A stretch of DNA of 64,000 bases from Nocardioides sp. S5 (GCF_017310035.1 NZ_CP022296.1:4154001-4218000), one strand, 5' to 3'. Counted from the stretch's first letter, positions 7,468 to 17,055 are shown. The notes: generated by a model from the letters alone, not told the origin. Numbers and translations are program-made.

Positions 7468-9741
7468 GTGATCATCGAGCGTGACCTCACGCCCTACGTC
7501 GTCTACTCAGGCGACCCGGTGCTGCGGGCCCTGGAGAAGATCACCGCCAACAAGGCACGGGTGATCTTCCTCGTCGACTCCCACGGCCACCTCGACGGCG
7601 TGCTGTCCGACGGCGACTTCCGCCGGTGGGTCAGCGGTGCCGCGAGCCTGACGGTCGACGTCCCGGCGCTCGAGGCAGCCAACACCTCGCCGCGCAGCCT
7701 GCCGATCGGCAGCACCCCCGCCGAGATCAGCCACGCCTTCGGTTCCGGCATCGACCACGTCGCGCTCGTCGACGACCGCGGCCACCTGGTCGCGATCGCG
7801 ATCAACCGCGCCGACGAGCTGCGCATCGGGCGCCACGTCGTCGCCCCCGATGCCCCGGCACTGCTGATCTCCGAGATCGGCATCAACCACCAGGGCGACG
7901 TGTCGCTGGCCAAGCAGCTCGTCGACCTGTCGGTCGGGGCGGGTGCCGACATCGTGAAGTTCCAGCTGCGCGACATGGAGTCGGTCTACCGCCAGGGCAC
8001 GTCCGGCTCGGGCGGGGAGGACCTCGGTCCGCAGTACACCCTCGACCTCCTCGCGAAGTACGACCTCGGCGCCGACGGCCTCTTCGAGGTCTTCGACCAC
8101 TGCCGCGAGGTCGGCATCGACGTCATGTGCACCGCCTGGGACCCGGTCAGCGTGGACCGCCTCGTCGACTACGGCATCCCCTCGCTCAAGGTCGCCTCGG
8201 CCGACATGACCAACCACGCGCTGCTGCGCCACATGGCCGCCAGCGGCACGCCGATGGTGATCTCCACCGGCATGTCCACCGAGGGCGAGATCCGCGAGAC
8301 CGTCGACGTCGTCCGCAGCACCGGGGTCGCCCACGCCTTCCTGCACTGCCAGTCGACCTACCCGGCGCCCTTCAAGGACATCAACCTCGCCTACCTGACG
8401 CGACTCGCCGAGCTCACCCAGGCGCCGGTCGGCTACTCCGGGCACGAGCGCGGCTTCCACGTGCCGGTCGCAGCCGTGGCACTCGGCGCGCGCATCATCG
8501 AGAAGCACTTCACCGTCGACCGCGGGCTCGAGGGCAACGACCACAAGGTCAGCCTGCTGCCGGACGAGTTCAAGGAGATGGTGCAGCGGGTCCGCGAGGT
8601 CGAGGAGGCGCTGGGCACCAACGCTCCCCGTGCGGTCTCAACCGGCGAGATGATGAACCGTGTCAATCTCGCCAAGTCGCTCGTCGCGACGCGCCGGATC
8701 GAGGTCGGCGAGACGCTCGCGCCGGCCGACATCGACATCAAGAGCCCCGGCCGCGGCCTCCAGCCCAACGCCTACGACAAGCTGGTGGGCCGCACCACCG
8801 CCCGCACCCTCGACCCGGGTGACTTCTTCTACGCCACCGACCTCGGAGACGCCGCCCCGCGCGGGCGCGACTACTCCTTCCGCCGCCCGTGGGGACTGGC
8901 CGTGCGCTACCACGACATCGACGCGATGACGAAGGACACCACCCCCGACTTCCTCGAGTTCCACTTCTCCTACAAGGACCTCGACCTCCCCGTCGCCGAC
9001 GTGTTCTCGACGTACGCCGGCGGGCTGCCGATGGGCTTCACCACCCACTCCCCCGACCTCTTCGCCGGCGACTTCCTGCTCAACCTCGCTTCCGAGGACG
9101 ACGCCCACTGGGAGCGCTCGATCCGCGAGCTCCAGCGCGTCGTCGACACCACCCGAGAGATGCAGCAGCACTTCACCAGGGGCGCCGACGCGAGGGCCGA
9201 CAGCGCCGGACCGGTCATCGTGGCCAGCCTCGGCGGGTTCACGACCGACGCCTTCGTCGCGCCGGCGGAGCGCGCGCAGATGTACGCCCGGGTGGCTGCG
9301 GGCCTCGCCCGCGTCGACGACTCCGGCGTACGCCTCTGCGCGCAGACGCTGCCGCCCTACCCGTGGTACATGGGTGGCCAGCTCTACTGCAACCTCTTCG
9401 TGGACCCCCGTGACACTGCTGCCTTCGCCGAGGAGCACGACCGCCGGCTGTGCTTCGACGTGTCGCACTCCAAGCTGTCGGCCAACTACCTCGGCATGTC
9501 GTTCGCGGAGGCCACCGACCTGCTCGCGCCCCACACCGAGCACCTCCACCTCGTCGACGCCACGGGCGTCGACGGCGAGGGCGTGCAGGTCGGCGACGGC
9601 GAGGTCGACTGGGCCGTGCTGGCCCAGCAGCTCGACGAGATGGCGCCCGGGGTGAGCTTCATCCCCGAGATCTGGCAGGGCCACGTCAACGACGGCGAGG
9701 GCTTCTGGATCGCCCTGGAGCGGTTGGAGCAATGGTTCTGA
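7468..9741 (+). CDS. neuB: CBS - NeuB (nonulosonate synthase) - SAF - TIM-barrel fusion
   Basis: A 757-residue multidomain protein, about twice the usual NeuB length of about 340-360. Residues about 1-120 are a CBS pair (VIFLVDSHGHLDGVLSDGDFR), normally a nucleotide-sensing module. From about 130 (LLISEIGINHQGD) runs the NeuB barrel, with KFQLRDMESVY and YSGHERG, condensing phosphoenolpyruvate with a 2-acetamido hexose; the antifreeze-like SAF cap is at about 395-465. The last about 280 residues, from RRPWGLAVRYHDIDAM, form a second barrel resembling xylose isomerase-like sugar isomerases/epimerases (CFDVSHSKLSANYLG, HLHLVDATG, FIPEIWQGH). Start GTG 7468 has GGAAGG upstream and a TACGGT hexamer at 7429-7434. 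The next gene overlaps its end. The substrate supplier (2-epimerase of the NeuC/LegG kind) is not obvious nearby. Confidence 0.85.
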   Translation: MIIERDLTPYVVYSGDPVLRALEKITANKARVIFLVDSHGHLDGVLSDGDFRRWVSGAASLTVDVPALEAANTSPRSLPIGSTPAEISHAFGSGIDHVALVDDRGHLVAIAINRADELRIGRHVVAPDAPALLISEIGINHQGDVSLAKQLVDLSVGAGADIVKFQLRDMESVYRQGTSGSGGEDLGPQYTLDLLAKYDLGADGLFEVFDHCREVGIDVMCTAWDPVSVDRLVDYGIPSLKVASADMTNHALLRHMAASGTPMVISTGMSTEGEIRETVDVVRSTGVAHAFLHCQSTYPAPFKDINLAYLTRLAELTQAPVGYSGHERGFHVPVAAVALGARIIEKHFTVDRGLEGNDHKVSLLPDEFKEMVQRVREVEEALGTNAPRAVSTGEMMNRVNLAKSLVATRRIEVGETLAPADIDIKSPGRGLQPNAYDKLVGRTTARTLDPGDFFYATDLGDAAPRGRDYSFRRPWGLAVRYHDIDAMTKDTTPDFLEFHFSYKDLDLPVADVFSTYAGGLPMGFTTHSPDLFAGDFLLNLASEDDAHWERSIRELQRVVDTTREMQQHFTRGADARADSAGPVIVASLGGFTTDAFVAPAERAQMYARVAAGLARVDDSGVRLCAQTLPPYPWYMGGQLYCNLFVDPRDTAAFAEEHDRRLCFDVSHSKLSANYLGMSFAEATDLLAPHTEHLHLVDATGVDGEGVQVGDGEVDWAVLAQQLDEMAPGVSFIPEIWQGHVNDGEGFWIALERLEQWF

Positions 9742-10802
9742 GGGCAACCCCCGCGCCGACGGCGCTCTGGGTGGTCCCGGTCAGCGACCTGGCCGGGGTG
9801 GCCCGCCACGTCCTCGACGTGGCCCGCGCGGGCATCCCGGGCTGGCGTCTCGTCGTGCTCGCCCCGCCGGGGGCGCTGCCCGAACGACTGCGTGACCTCG
9901 GCGCGACGGTCGTCGAGGCGCCCTTCGGCCCCGACCACGGGCTGCGTGCGTCCGTGGTCTCGCTGCGCGAGGTCGTACGCCGCGAGCGGCCCGCCGTCGT
10001 GCACAGCCACCTGTCCTACGCCGACATCGTCGTCGCCCTCGCCGCTGGTCGGGGGCCGCGACTCGTCACCACCGAGCACGGCATCGCCCGTGACGACGTG
10101 GTCTACCACCGCTCCGGGGCCAAGGCGCGGGCGATGGCGGGGGTCCACACCTTGCGGCTGCGGCGCTTCGCGTCGGCGATCGCGGTCAGCCGCGCCACCG
10201 CCGACGCGATGCGCGCGAAGTGGCACCCGCGGGTGCCGGTCACGGTGGTCCCCAACGGGGTGGACGCCGTGGCACCTCGACCATCGAGGGCGCCGGGGCT
10301 GCGCATCCTGTCGCTGGCCCGGCTGTCGCCCGAGAAGCGGCTGCCCGCGCTGGTCGACGGCTTCGCCGAGCTGCACCGGTCACGTCCCGGGGCCCGGCTC
10401 ACGCTGGCCGGGACCGGTCCCGAGCAGGACGCGCTCGCCGCGCAGGTGGCGCGGCTCGGGCTGGGCGACGTCGTCGCGATGCCCGGCTTCGTCGACCCGG
10501 AGGCCGCGATGGCCGAGCACGACGTGCTCGCCATGCTGTCGGTCTGGGAGAACTGCTCCTACGCCCTGCTCGACGCCGCCGCGCGCGGCATGGGCGTCGT
10601 GGCCAGCGACGTCGGCGGCAACCCCGAGATCCTCCCGCCCACCTCGCTGGTCAGTGCCGACGACGCCGTCGCGGTGGCCGCTGCCCTCGAGCGCCAGGGC
10701 CTCGACCTGACGACGAGGCCCGGCCTCGACGGCTGGCCGGGCGTGGACGACATGTGTGCGCAGATCGCGACGACGTACGCCGACGCCGGGGGCGGGCGAT
10801 GA
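9732..10802 (+). CDS. Glycosyltransferase family 4
   Basis: A 356-residue GT-B retaining transferase. The N-terminal half holds the acceptor side (SDLAGVARHVLDVARAGIPGW). The C-terminal half holds the donor site: VVPNGVD, LARLSPEKRLPALVDGFAEL and SVWENCSYALLDAAARGMGVVASDVGGNPEI, where an Asp replaces the second Glu of the common E-x7-E pair. ATG 9732 lies inside the end of the NeuB fusion (10-base overlap) with GGAG just before it, and its own stop overlaps the polymerase start (ATGA). That ties the nonulosonate branch and the polymerase into one transcript. Confidence 0.85.
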   Translation: MVLRATPAPTALWVVPVSDLAGVARHVLDVARAGIPGWRLVVLAPPGALPERLRDLGATVVEAPFGPDHGLRASVVSLREVVRRERPAVVHSHLSYADIVVALAAGRGPRLVTTEHGIARDDVVYHRSGAKARAMAGVHTLRLRRFASAIAVSRATADAMRAKWHPRVPVTVVPNGVDAVAPRPSRAPGLRILSLARLSPEKRLPALVDGFAELHRSRPGARLTLAGTGPEQDALAAQVARLGLGDVVAMPGFVDPEAAMAEHDVLAMLSVWENCSYALLDAAARGMGVVASDVGGNPEILPPTSLVSADDAVAVAAALERQGLDLTTRPGLDGWPGVDDMCAQIATTYADAGGGR

Positions 10803-11950
10803 GTCGCACCGACTCCCCGTGGGAGCTCCCCGACCGCACCCTCGCGAAGGCCGAGCAGGCCGACCGCGAGATCCGGATGTCGGACTTCACGCTCATGGCG
10901 CTGCTGCCGCTCCGCACGCTCGAGGTCTCGGGCTACCCGATCAACGAGTTCGCGATGGCCGGTCTGGTCGGTCTGTGCCTCTTCAGGCCCGCCCGCGGCG
11001 GGGCGCGGCTGCCGGCGCTCGTGGTGATCGTCCTCGGAGCGCTTCTCGCCCTGCTGCTCTTCTCCGGCGTGACCAACCAGGTGGAGTGGACCCGTCGCAT
11101 CGGTCACGTCGGGATCCTCGCCGGCCTCATCTGGGCGGGGGGCACGGGACGGCTGTCCCTGCGGTCGGTGGGCGCCGGGCTGGCCACCGGACTCATCGCA
11201 GTGATCGCCCTGGCGATCGTCGGTGTCGGCGGCAACACCTATGCCGGCCGGCTCACCGGGTACCTCGGCGACCCCAACGCCGGCGCCTTCTTCATCGCTG
11301 TCCTCGGCACACTGGCCATCTTCTTGTGCGACGATCGGGCGAAGGTGCGCATGGCCGTGGCTGTGCCGATCATGGTCGGCCTGGCCCTGTGCTTCTCGCG
11401 CACAGGGCTCCTGGCGGGCGCCTTCGTCGCGGTCTGGCTGCTGCTCGGTCGGCGGCTCGGCACCTTCGGCGGAGCCGCCATGGCCGCCGGCCTGGTCTGG
11501 GTGGTCGACAACATCCCGGAAAGCCTCACCACCGTCGGGCCCTTCTCCGACCGCTCCGGCAGCGACAAGCTGCGCCAGCGGATCATCAACCAGGAGCAGG
11601 TCGAGCTGGCGGCGGCTCCGTGGTTTGGCAACGGCCCCGGCACCGCAACGGTCAAGGTCCGCGACCTCGAGTTCTTCTTCCACAACAGCTACCTCGCGAC
11701 ACGGCAGGAGGGCGGCTGGGGGGCGCTCCTCCTCGTGCTGGCGCTCCTCGCCTTCGCGTTCCTCCAGCTCTCGCGTCAGTCACGAGAGGGGGATCTCGTG
11801 GCGGCGGGAATCCAGGGATCGATCATCGGTGTCGTTGTGATGGCGATCACCCTGGGAGAGGTGCTCCTCGACACACCCATGGCCATTGCTGTCGCACTTG
11901 CCTTGGGCCATCAGCTGAAGTCGCAGTCCGAGGTACCAGTAGATGGCTGA
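10799..11950 (+). CDS. Wzy-like O-antigen/EPS polymerase
   Basis: A 383-residue integral membrane protein with about ten hydrophobic segments, for example LPALVVIVLGALLALLLFSG and GLATGLIAVIALAIVGVGG. A large loop before the last segments contains FGNGPGTATVKVRDLEFFFHNSYL, the arrangement of Wzy polymerases and WaaL ligases (PF04932-like), including the family's NxxL-type His-Asn element. Such proteins join lipid-linked repeat units on the outer face of the membrane. It overlaps its neighbours by 4 and 8 bases and sits between GT4 genes, upstream of a priming transferase. Polymerase is preferred over ligase because a Gram-positive has no lipid A core. Confidence 0.8.
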   Translation: MSRTDSPWELPDRTLAKAEQADREIRMSDFTLMALLPLRTLEVSGYPINEFAMAGLVGLCLFRPARGGARLPALVVIVLGALLALLLFSGVTNQVEWTRRIGHVGILAGLIWAGGTGRLSLRSVGAGLATGLIAVIALAIVGVGGNTYAGRLTGYLGDPNAGAFFIAVLGTLAIFLCDDRAKVRMAVAVPIMVGLALCFSRTGLLAGAFVAVWLLLGRRLGTFGGAAMAAGLVWVVDNIPESLTTVGPFSDRSGSDKLRQRIINQEQVELAAAPWFGNGPGTATVKVRDLEFFFHNSYLATRQEGGWGALLLVLALLAFAFLQLSRQSREGDLVAAGIQGSIIGVVVMAITLGEVLLDTPMAIAVALALGHQLKSQSEVPVDG

Positions 11951-12965
11951 ACATGTCGTCCTTGCTGCCAACAATCCGGACCTCGGCGGTGGTGAGCTCA
12001 TGCTCCTCAGACATGCAGAGGTGTTGGTGGACCTGGGCCATCGAGTGACTGTGGTGTCTGCCGACCAACCCAGCGAGGTCCTCGACTCTGCGGCGGCCGC
12101 TGGTGCCGACGCCGTGGCGATCCGGTCCGACGGTCGCCGCGACTACCTCCGCGCATTGCGAGCATGGGACCGGGATGCCCGTCGCGGGATCCTCTGGTGC
12201 CACGGGCTGGTGCCGTCGTTGGCCACGTCCGGCCATCCCGACCGGATCGTGCACCTCCACCAGGATCCGCGCGGCCGAGCCCAGCGCCTCGCAGCAGCCG
12301 TCGCCCGGCGAGGGGCACTTGCCACCCTCGTTCCTTCGTCCGACATGTCGAGGCGGATCCGAGGCAGCCGCAGCCACGCCAACTGGACCGCGGAGCTTCC
12401 CGTGCTGGTCGGCGACGGCGCTCGATCCCAGGATGTGGGCTACCTCGGCCGGATCTCCACGGACAAGGGCGTCGATGTCCTCGCCCGCGCCATGAAGCAC
12501 CTGGAACCGACAGCTCGCCTGGTCCTCGGCGGCGACTCGCGCTACGTCAGCGACGAAGACCTACGCGCCGTCGAGGAAGACCTCACACGTCTCGGTCCTC
12601 GAGTGGTTCGGCTCGGACACGTCACGCCGGCTGATCTCTTCGCCCAGGTCGGCGTCGTCGTGTTTCCCAGCGTCTGGCCAGAGCCGTTCGGCCTCGTCGC
12701 CGCCGAGGCGATGGCCGCCGGCGTCCCCTACGTCGTCTCCGACGCGGGCGCGCTGCCCGAGGTCGCGGGCCCCGAGCACCCTTGGGTCGCCCGGGCCGGT
12801 GACGTTGACGACCTCGCCGCCGTCGTCACGCGCGCGCTCGCCGCCACCCCGGAGGAGGTGCGCCTCGTGACCGACCGGGCGCGGCAGCGGTGGGAGGACG
12901 AGTTCTCCCCCCGGGCCGGCCGGATGCGGGTGGAGCGGTTGCTGACGGACCTGGGGGTCGGATGA
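11943..12965 (+). CDS. Glycosyltransferase family 4
   Basis: A 340-residue GT-B enzyme: N-terminus VVLAANNPDLGGGELMLLRHAEVL and donor-site motifs GYLGRISTDKGVDVLARAM and SVWPEPFGLVAAEAMAAGVPYVVSDAGALPEV, which has the complete E-x7-E pair. ATG 11943 is 8 bases inside the polymerase gene and its stop overlaps the next start (ATGA). The first half of the gene is less GC-rich than its neighbours, perhaps a sign of recombination. Donor sugar unknown. Confidence 0.85.
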   Translation: MAEHVVLAANNPDLGGGELMLLRHAEVLVDLGHRVTVVSADQPSEVLDSAAAAGADAVAIRSDGRRDYLRALRAWDRDARRGILWCHGLVPSLATSGHPDRIVHLHQDPRGRAQRLAAAVARRGALATLVPSSDMSRRIRGSRSHANWTAELPVLVGDGARSQDVGYLGRISTDKGVDVLARAMKHLEPTARLVLGGDSRYVSDEDLRAVEEDLTRLGPRVVRLGHVTPADLFAQVGVVVFPSVWPEPFGLVAAEAMAAGVPYVVSDAGALPEVAGPEHPWVARAGDVDDLAAVVTRALAATPEEVRLVTDRARQRWEDEFSPRAGRMRVERLLTDLGVG

Positions 12966-14074
12966 GCACGCGCGCGCACGTGGCGATCGCCCACGACTAC
13001 CTCACCCAACGCGGCGGAGCCGAGCGCGTGGTGCTGAGCCTGATGCGCGCCTTCCCCGAGGCACCGGTGCACACCACCCTCTACGACCCCGACGGCACCT
13101 ACCCCGACTTCGCCGGCGCCGACATCCGCACCTCGCCCCTCAACCGCATCGGCGCCTTCCGGCGCGACCACCGCCTCGCGCTGCCGCTCCTCGCCCCTGC
13201 GGCCTCCCGGATGCGGGTCGACGCCGACGTCGTCGTCGCCTCCAGCAGCGGTTGGGCGCACGGCTTCGACGCCCCCGGACGGACGGTCGTCTACTGCCAC
13301 AACCCGGCCCGCTGGCTCTACCAGACCGACGAGTACCTCGGCGGCACCGCGTGGCGCTCCCCGCTCGGCCCGCCCCTGCTCGCGATGCGGCCGATCCTCA
13401 AGCGCTGGGACCGCGACCGGGCCGCGCAGGTGGACGTCTACCTCGCCAACAGCCGCGTGGTGCAGCAGCGGATCGCGATGACGTACGGTCGCGACGCCGA
13501 GCTGCTGCCGCCGCCCCACGGCATGGACGCCTCCGCGTCCCGCGAGCCGGTGCCCGAGCTCGCGGGCTGGGACCCCGGCTACGCGCTCGTGGTCTCGCGG
13601 CTGCTGCCCTACAAGAACGTCGACGCGGTGATCGAGGCCGTACGCGGCACCGGCCGGCGCCTCGTCGTCGTCGGGCGCGGCCCCGAGGAGGCACGGCTGC
13701 GTGCCACGCTGCCGGCGAACGTGCGCCTGCTCGGCGGGCTCAGCGACGCCCAGCTCCGTGCGGTGTACGCCGACGCGGACGTGCTCGTCGCGGCCAGCCA
13801 CGAGGACTTCGGCCTGACGCCGCTCGAGGCGGCGGCCTTCGGCGTCCCGTCGGTCGCGCTGCGTGGCGGCGGCTTCCTGGAGACCGTCGTCGAGGGCGAG
13901 ACGGGGCTCTTCTTCGACAGCCCCGAGCCCGAGCTCATCACTGCCGCGCTCGAGAAGTCCGAGCACCACGGCTGGGACCCTGACAGACTCACGAAGCGGG
14001 CCGAGGAGTTCGGCGAGGCCCGCTTCATCGACCGGATCCGCTCGATCGCACTGCGGCAGGACAGGGGGAAGTGA
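12962..14074 (+). CDS. Glycosyltransferase family 4 (WbaZ-like)
   Basis: A 370-residue GT-B enzyme beginning VAIAHDYLTQRGGAERVVLSL, the opening seen in WbaZ-type mannosyl- or rhamnosyltransferases. It continues with YCHNPARWLY and the donor motif SHEDFGLTPLEAAAFGVPSVALRGGGFLETV. ATG 12962 overlaps the preceding stop. A priming transferase gene begins one base after its stop with GGGGAAG as ribosome site. It probably adds a second or third residue to the lipid-linked unit; mannose is a guess from similarity only. Confidence 0.85.
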   Translation: MSTRAHVAIAHDYLTQRGGAERVVLSLMRAFPEAPVHTTLYDPDGTYPDFAGADIRTSPLNRIGAFRRDHRLALPLLAPAASRMRVDADVVVASSSGWAHGFDAPGRTVVYCHNPARWLYQTDEYLGGTAWRSPLGPPLLAMRPILKRWDRDRAAQVDVYLANSRVVQQRIAMTYGRDAELLPPPHGMDASASREPVPELAGWDPGYALVVSRLLPYKNVDAVIEAVRGTGRRLVVVGRGPEEARLRATLPANVRLLGGLSDAQLRAVYADADVLVAASHEDFGLTPLEAAAFGVPSVALRGGGFLETVVEGETGLFFDSPEPELITAALEKSEHHGWDPDRLTKRAEEFGEARFIDRIRSIALRQDRGK

Positions 14075-14075
14075 C

Positions 14076-15491
14076 GTGCGCCCCGAAGGCATCCGCCTGC
14101 TCCCCTGGCTGATCGGCGCCATCGACCTGGTGATGATCACCACGGCCACGGCCATGGCGATCCGGTTCCGACTGACGCTGCCCATCTTCGACACCGCCGG
14201 TGACGTCCTGGAGAACACGGTCCTGGCGAGCGGGTTCTTCGTCGCCACCTGGCTGGTGATGCTGTCGATCTTCGGGACCTACGAGCGCCACGTCTTCGGC
14301 GCAGGCACCGAGGAGTTCAAGCTCGTCGTCAACGCCTCCTTCTTCACCGCGGCGCTGGTCGCGACGATGGCCTTCCTCATGCAGTACCCCCTCTCCCGCG
14401 GGTTCTTCGTCCTCCTCTTCCCGATCGGCGTGCTGCTGCTGCTCGTCGGGCGCCTCATCTCGCGACGGATCATCCAGCGCCTGCGCAGCGCCGGGCACTT
14501 CAACGAGACGGTCCTGCTCGTCGGCACGCCGGGCTACATCGGCGAGATCAACACCGTCCTCACCCGCGAGTCGTGGCTCGGCTACCGGGTCATGGGCTGC
14601 CTCGTGCCCAGCGACTACGCCGGGCTCGAGCGCACCTCGAGCGGCATCCCCGTCCTCGGTCACAGCGAGGACGTGCGGGCGGTCGTCGACGAGCTGTCGC
14701 CCGACATCGTCTTCTTCACCGCCGGCGCGGTCAGCAGCTCCACCGCCCTGCGCCGCCTGGCCTGGGACCTCGAGGACCACGCCAATGTGCAGATCATCGT
14801 CGCTCCCAACGTCACCGACGTCTCCAGCGAACGGGTCCGGATCCGACCGGTGGCCGGCTTGCCGCTCATGCACCTGGGCCGCTCGCGCTCGCAGCTGGCC
14901 ACCAACGACGCCAAGCGGGCCTTCGACGTCGTGGGAGCGATCGTCATCCTCGCCCTCGTCTGGCCGCTGCTGGCCTTCCTGATGATCTGGGTGAAGCGCC
15001 ACGACGGCGGCCCGGCGCTCTTCCGCCAGACCCGCGTCGGGCGCGAGGGAGCGGAGTTCACCTGCCTCAAGCTGCGCTCCATGTCCATCGACGCCGAGCA
15101 GCGCCTCGCCGACCTCGACCCGCGCGCCGACCACGTCCTCTTCAAGTCGACCACCGACCCGCGCGTCACGCGGCCCGGGCGCTTCATCCGCCGCTTCTCG
15201 CTCGACGAGCTGCCCCAGCTCTGGAACGTCGTACGCGGCGAGATGAGCCTCGTCGGCCCGCGCCCGCCGCTGCCCTCGGAGGTGGAGAGGTACGAGGACG
15301 ACATGCTGCGCCGGCTCAACGTGCTCCCGGGCATGACCGGCCTCTGGCAGGTCTCCGGGCGCTCGGACCTCTCGTGGGAGGACACCGTGCGCCTCGACCT
15401 CTACTACGTCGACAACTGGTCGATGGTCCAGGACCTGCTGATCCTGGCGCGCACCGTCACCGCCGTGCTGGCCAGCCGCGGGGCGTACTGA
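14076..15491 (+). CDS. Polyprenyl-phosphate hexose-1-phosphate transferase (WbaP/CpsE type)
   Basis: A 471-residue priming enzyme that moves a sugar-1-phosphate onto undecaprenyl phosphate. The first about 120 residues hold four hydrophobic helices, then a CoA-binding-like Rossmann region (VLLVGTPGYIGEINTVL). From about residue 280 comes the catalytic bacterial sugar-transferase domain: [54 protein letters not shown] and PGMTGLWQVSGRSD, all intact. This long form differs from the short PglC-like enzyme at 58329, so the window has two separate priming activities. It ends the rightward run that starts at 7468; 18 bases separate it from the convergent BY-kinase. Confidence 0.92.
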   Translation: MRPEGIRLLPWLIGAIDLVMITTATAMAIRFRLTLPIFDTAGDVLENTVLASGFFVATWLVMLSIFGTYERHVFGAGTEEFKLVVNASFFTAALVATMAFLMQYPLSRGFFVLLFPIGVLLLLVGRLISRRIIQRLRSAGHFNETVLLVGTPGYIGEINTVLTRESWLGYRVMGCLVPSDYAGLERTSSGIPVLGHSEDVRAVVDELSPDIVFFTAGAVSSSTALRRLAWDLEDHANVQIIVAPNVTDVSSERVRIRPVAGLPLMHLGRSRSQLATNDAKRAFDVVGAIVILALVWPLLAFLMIWVKRHDGGPALFRQTRVGREGAEFTCLKLRSMSIDAEQRLADLDPRADHVLFKSTTDPRVTRPGRFIRRFSLDELPQLWNVVRGEMSLVGPRPPLPSEVERYEDDMLRRLNVLPGMTGLWQVSGRSDLSWEDTVRLDLYYVDNWSMVQDLLILARTVTAVLASRGAY

Positions 15492-15509
15492 CCCTGTCCC
15501 CGGTGGAGA

Positions 15510-17048
15510 TCAGGACTTCGCGGCCTTCTCCTGCGCGGCCGCCTTCGCGGTCTTCGACTCTGCCTTCGCCTCCGCCTTCGACTCGGCCTTCGACTCGGCC
15601 TTCGCCTCGGCCTTGGCCTGCTTGCGCCGTCGGCCCTTGCCAGCGGTGGAGTAGGCCTCGCGGGAGGCGTACTCCGCCTTGTAGCCGCCGTAGCCCCCGT
15701 AGCTGCCATAGCCACCGCCGTAGGCGATCGCCGCGGCACCCTTGACCGGCGCCTTGTTGAGCACGACGCCGAGCAGGCGGCTGCCGACCTGGTCCAGGAT
15801 GCGGCGGCACTGCTGGCTCTGCTCGATCTGCGTCTTGCCGGCCGCCTGCACCAGCAGGGCGCCGTCGCAGAAGGCCGACAGCAGGCCCGCGTCGGTGACC
15901 GGCAGCAGCGGCGGGGCGTCGAGGATCACGAGGTAGTCGACGGAGAGCTCGTCGACGAACTGCTTCATCCGCAGCGAGCCGAGCAGCTCGCTCGGGTTGG
16001 GCGGGATGCGGCCGGCCGGCAGCAGGCTCAGGTTGGCCATGCCGGACTCGACGATGACGTCGCGCACGTCGACGTCGCCGGCCAGCGCCTGGGTCAGGCC
16101 GACGGCACCGTCGACCTCGAAGGTGGTCGCGATCATCGGGCGACGCAGGTCGGCGTCGATCAGCAGCACCGGGGTGCCGGCCTGGGCGACCAGGCGGGCG
16201 ATGTTGGAGGAGACCGTCGACTTGCCCTCGCCGGCCAGCGCGGAGGTGACCACGATGCGCCGGGGCTCGTTGTCGACGTCGACGAAGCGCAGGTTGGTGC
16301 GCAGCTGGCGGAACGCCTCGGCCGCCCGGCCCAGGTCGCCGCGCACCCCGCGGTGGACGCGGCCCAACGCGTCATCCTTCGGGATGACCCCCAGCACGGA
16401 GGCGCCGGTGGCGTCCTCGACGTGCTTGGCCGAGCGGACGCGGCGGTCGATCAGGCGGCGACCGACGAGGAAGGCGTAGGCGAGCGCGAGGCCGCCGATG
16501 GCGCCCTTCATCGCGGCGCCGCGGTAGTCGGGGGTGAACGGCGCGCCCGGCAGCTGCGCCTCCTCGAGCGGGATGATCCGCGTGAGCGGGGGCTCACGGG
16601 GGTTCTCCTCGCCGGTCTCGATCTGCTGCGCGACCACGACGACCGCGTCGACGACGGCGTTGGCGAGGTCGCGCGCCTCCTCGGGCGTGCTGCCGATGGC
16701 CGAGACGGTGAGGGAGTTGACGTCGGCGTCGACCGAGGCCGAGAAGCGGCCCGCGATCGCGCTGGGCGGGATGGCCAGGTCGAGGTCCTCCACGACCTGC
16801 TCGGCCACCGGGGTCTTGGAGACGAGGAAGGCGTAGAGGTTCGCCTTGTCCTCGGCGAGCTGGGCGTTGCCCTGCTCCTCACCGGCCGTGGTGGCCTGGC
16901 CGACACGCACCAGGCCGGACGACGTGGCGGAGTAGAGCACCGGGTCCCGCGTCGTCTTGCCGATCATCAGGAGGGCGCCGAGGATCGTGCAGCCGACCAG
17001 CACCCACACGTAGGCGCGGCTCAGCCGAACGAAGTCCCCGAACGTCAT
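15510..17048 (-). CDS. Wzz / bacterial tyrosine kinase (BY-kinase), chain-length and export control
   Basis: A 512-residue co-polymerase with a fused autokinase. A Wzz-type region lies between two membrane segments (YVWVLVGCTILGALLMI near residue 12 and GGLALAYAFLVG). The kinase follows with Walker A SALAGEGKST, Walker A' LLIDADLRRP and Walker B YLVILDAPP. A tyrosine-rich cluster (YGGGYGSYGGYGGYKAEY) then offers phosphorylation sites. After it comes an unusual tail of about 45 residues, almost entirely Ala, Lys, Glu and Ser. The start is ATG 17048 because TACACT lies 7 bases before it. It presumably regulates the polymerase at 10799; the LMW phosphatase at 40847 could reverse it. Confidence 0.9.
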   Translation of the reverse strand: MTFGDFVRLSRAYVWVLVGCTILGALLMIGKTTRDPVLYSATSSGLVRVGQATTAGEEQGNAQLAEDKANLYAFLVSKTPVAEQVVEDLDLAIPPSAIAGRFSASVDADVNSLTVSAIGSTPEEARDLANAVVDAVVVVAQQIETGEENPREPPLTRIIPLEEAQLPGAPFTPDYRGAAMKGAIGGLALAYAFLVGRRLIDRRVRSAKHVEDATGASVLGVIPKDDALGRVHRGVRGDLGRAAEAFRQLRTNLRFVDVDNEPRRIVVTSALAGEGKSTVSSNIARLVAQAGTPVLLIDADLRRPMIATTFEVDGAVGLTQALAGDVDVRDVIVESGMANLSLLPAGRIPPNPSELLGSLRMKQFVDELSVDYLVILDAPPLLPVTDAGLLSAFCDGALLVQAAGKTQIEQSQQCRRILDQVGSRLLGVVLNKAPVKGAAAIAYGGGYGSYGGYGGYKAEYASREAYSTAGKGRRRKQAKAEAKAESKAESKAEAKAESKTAKAAAQEKAAKS

Positions 17049-17055
17049 GCTCGCG

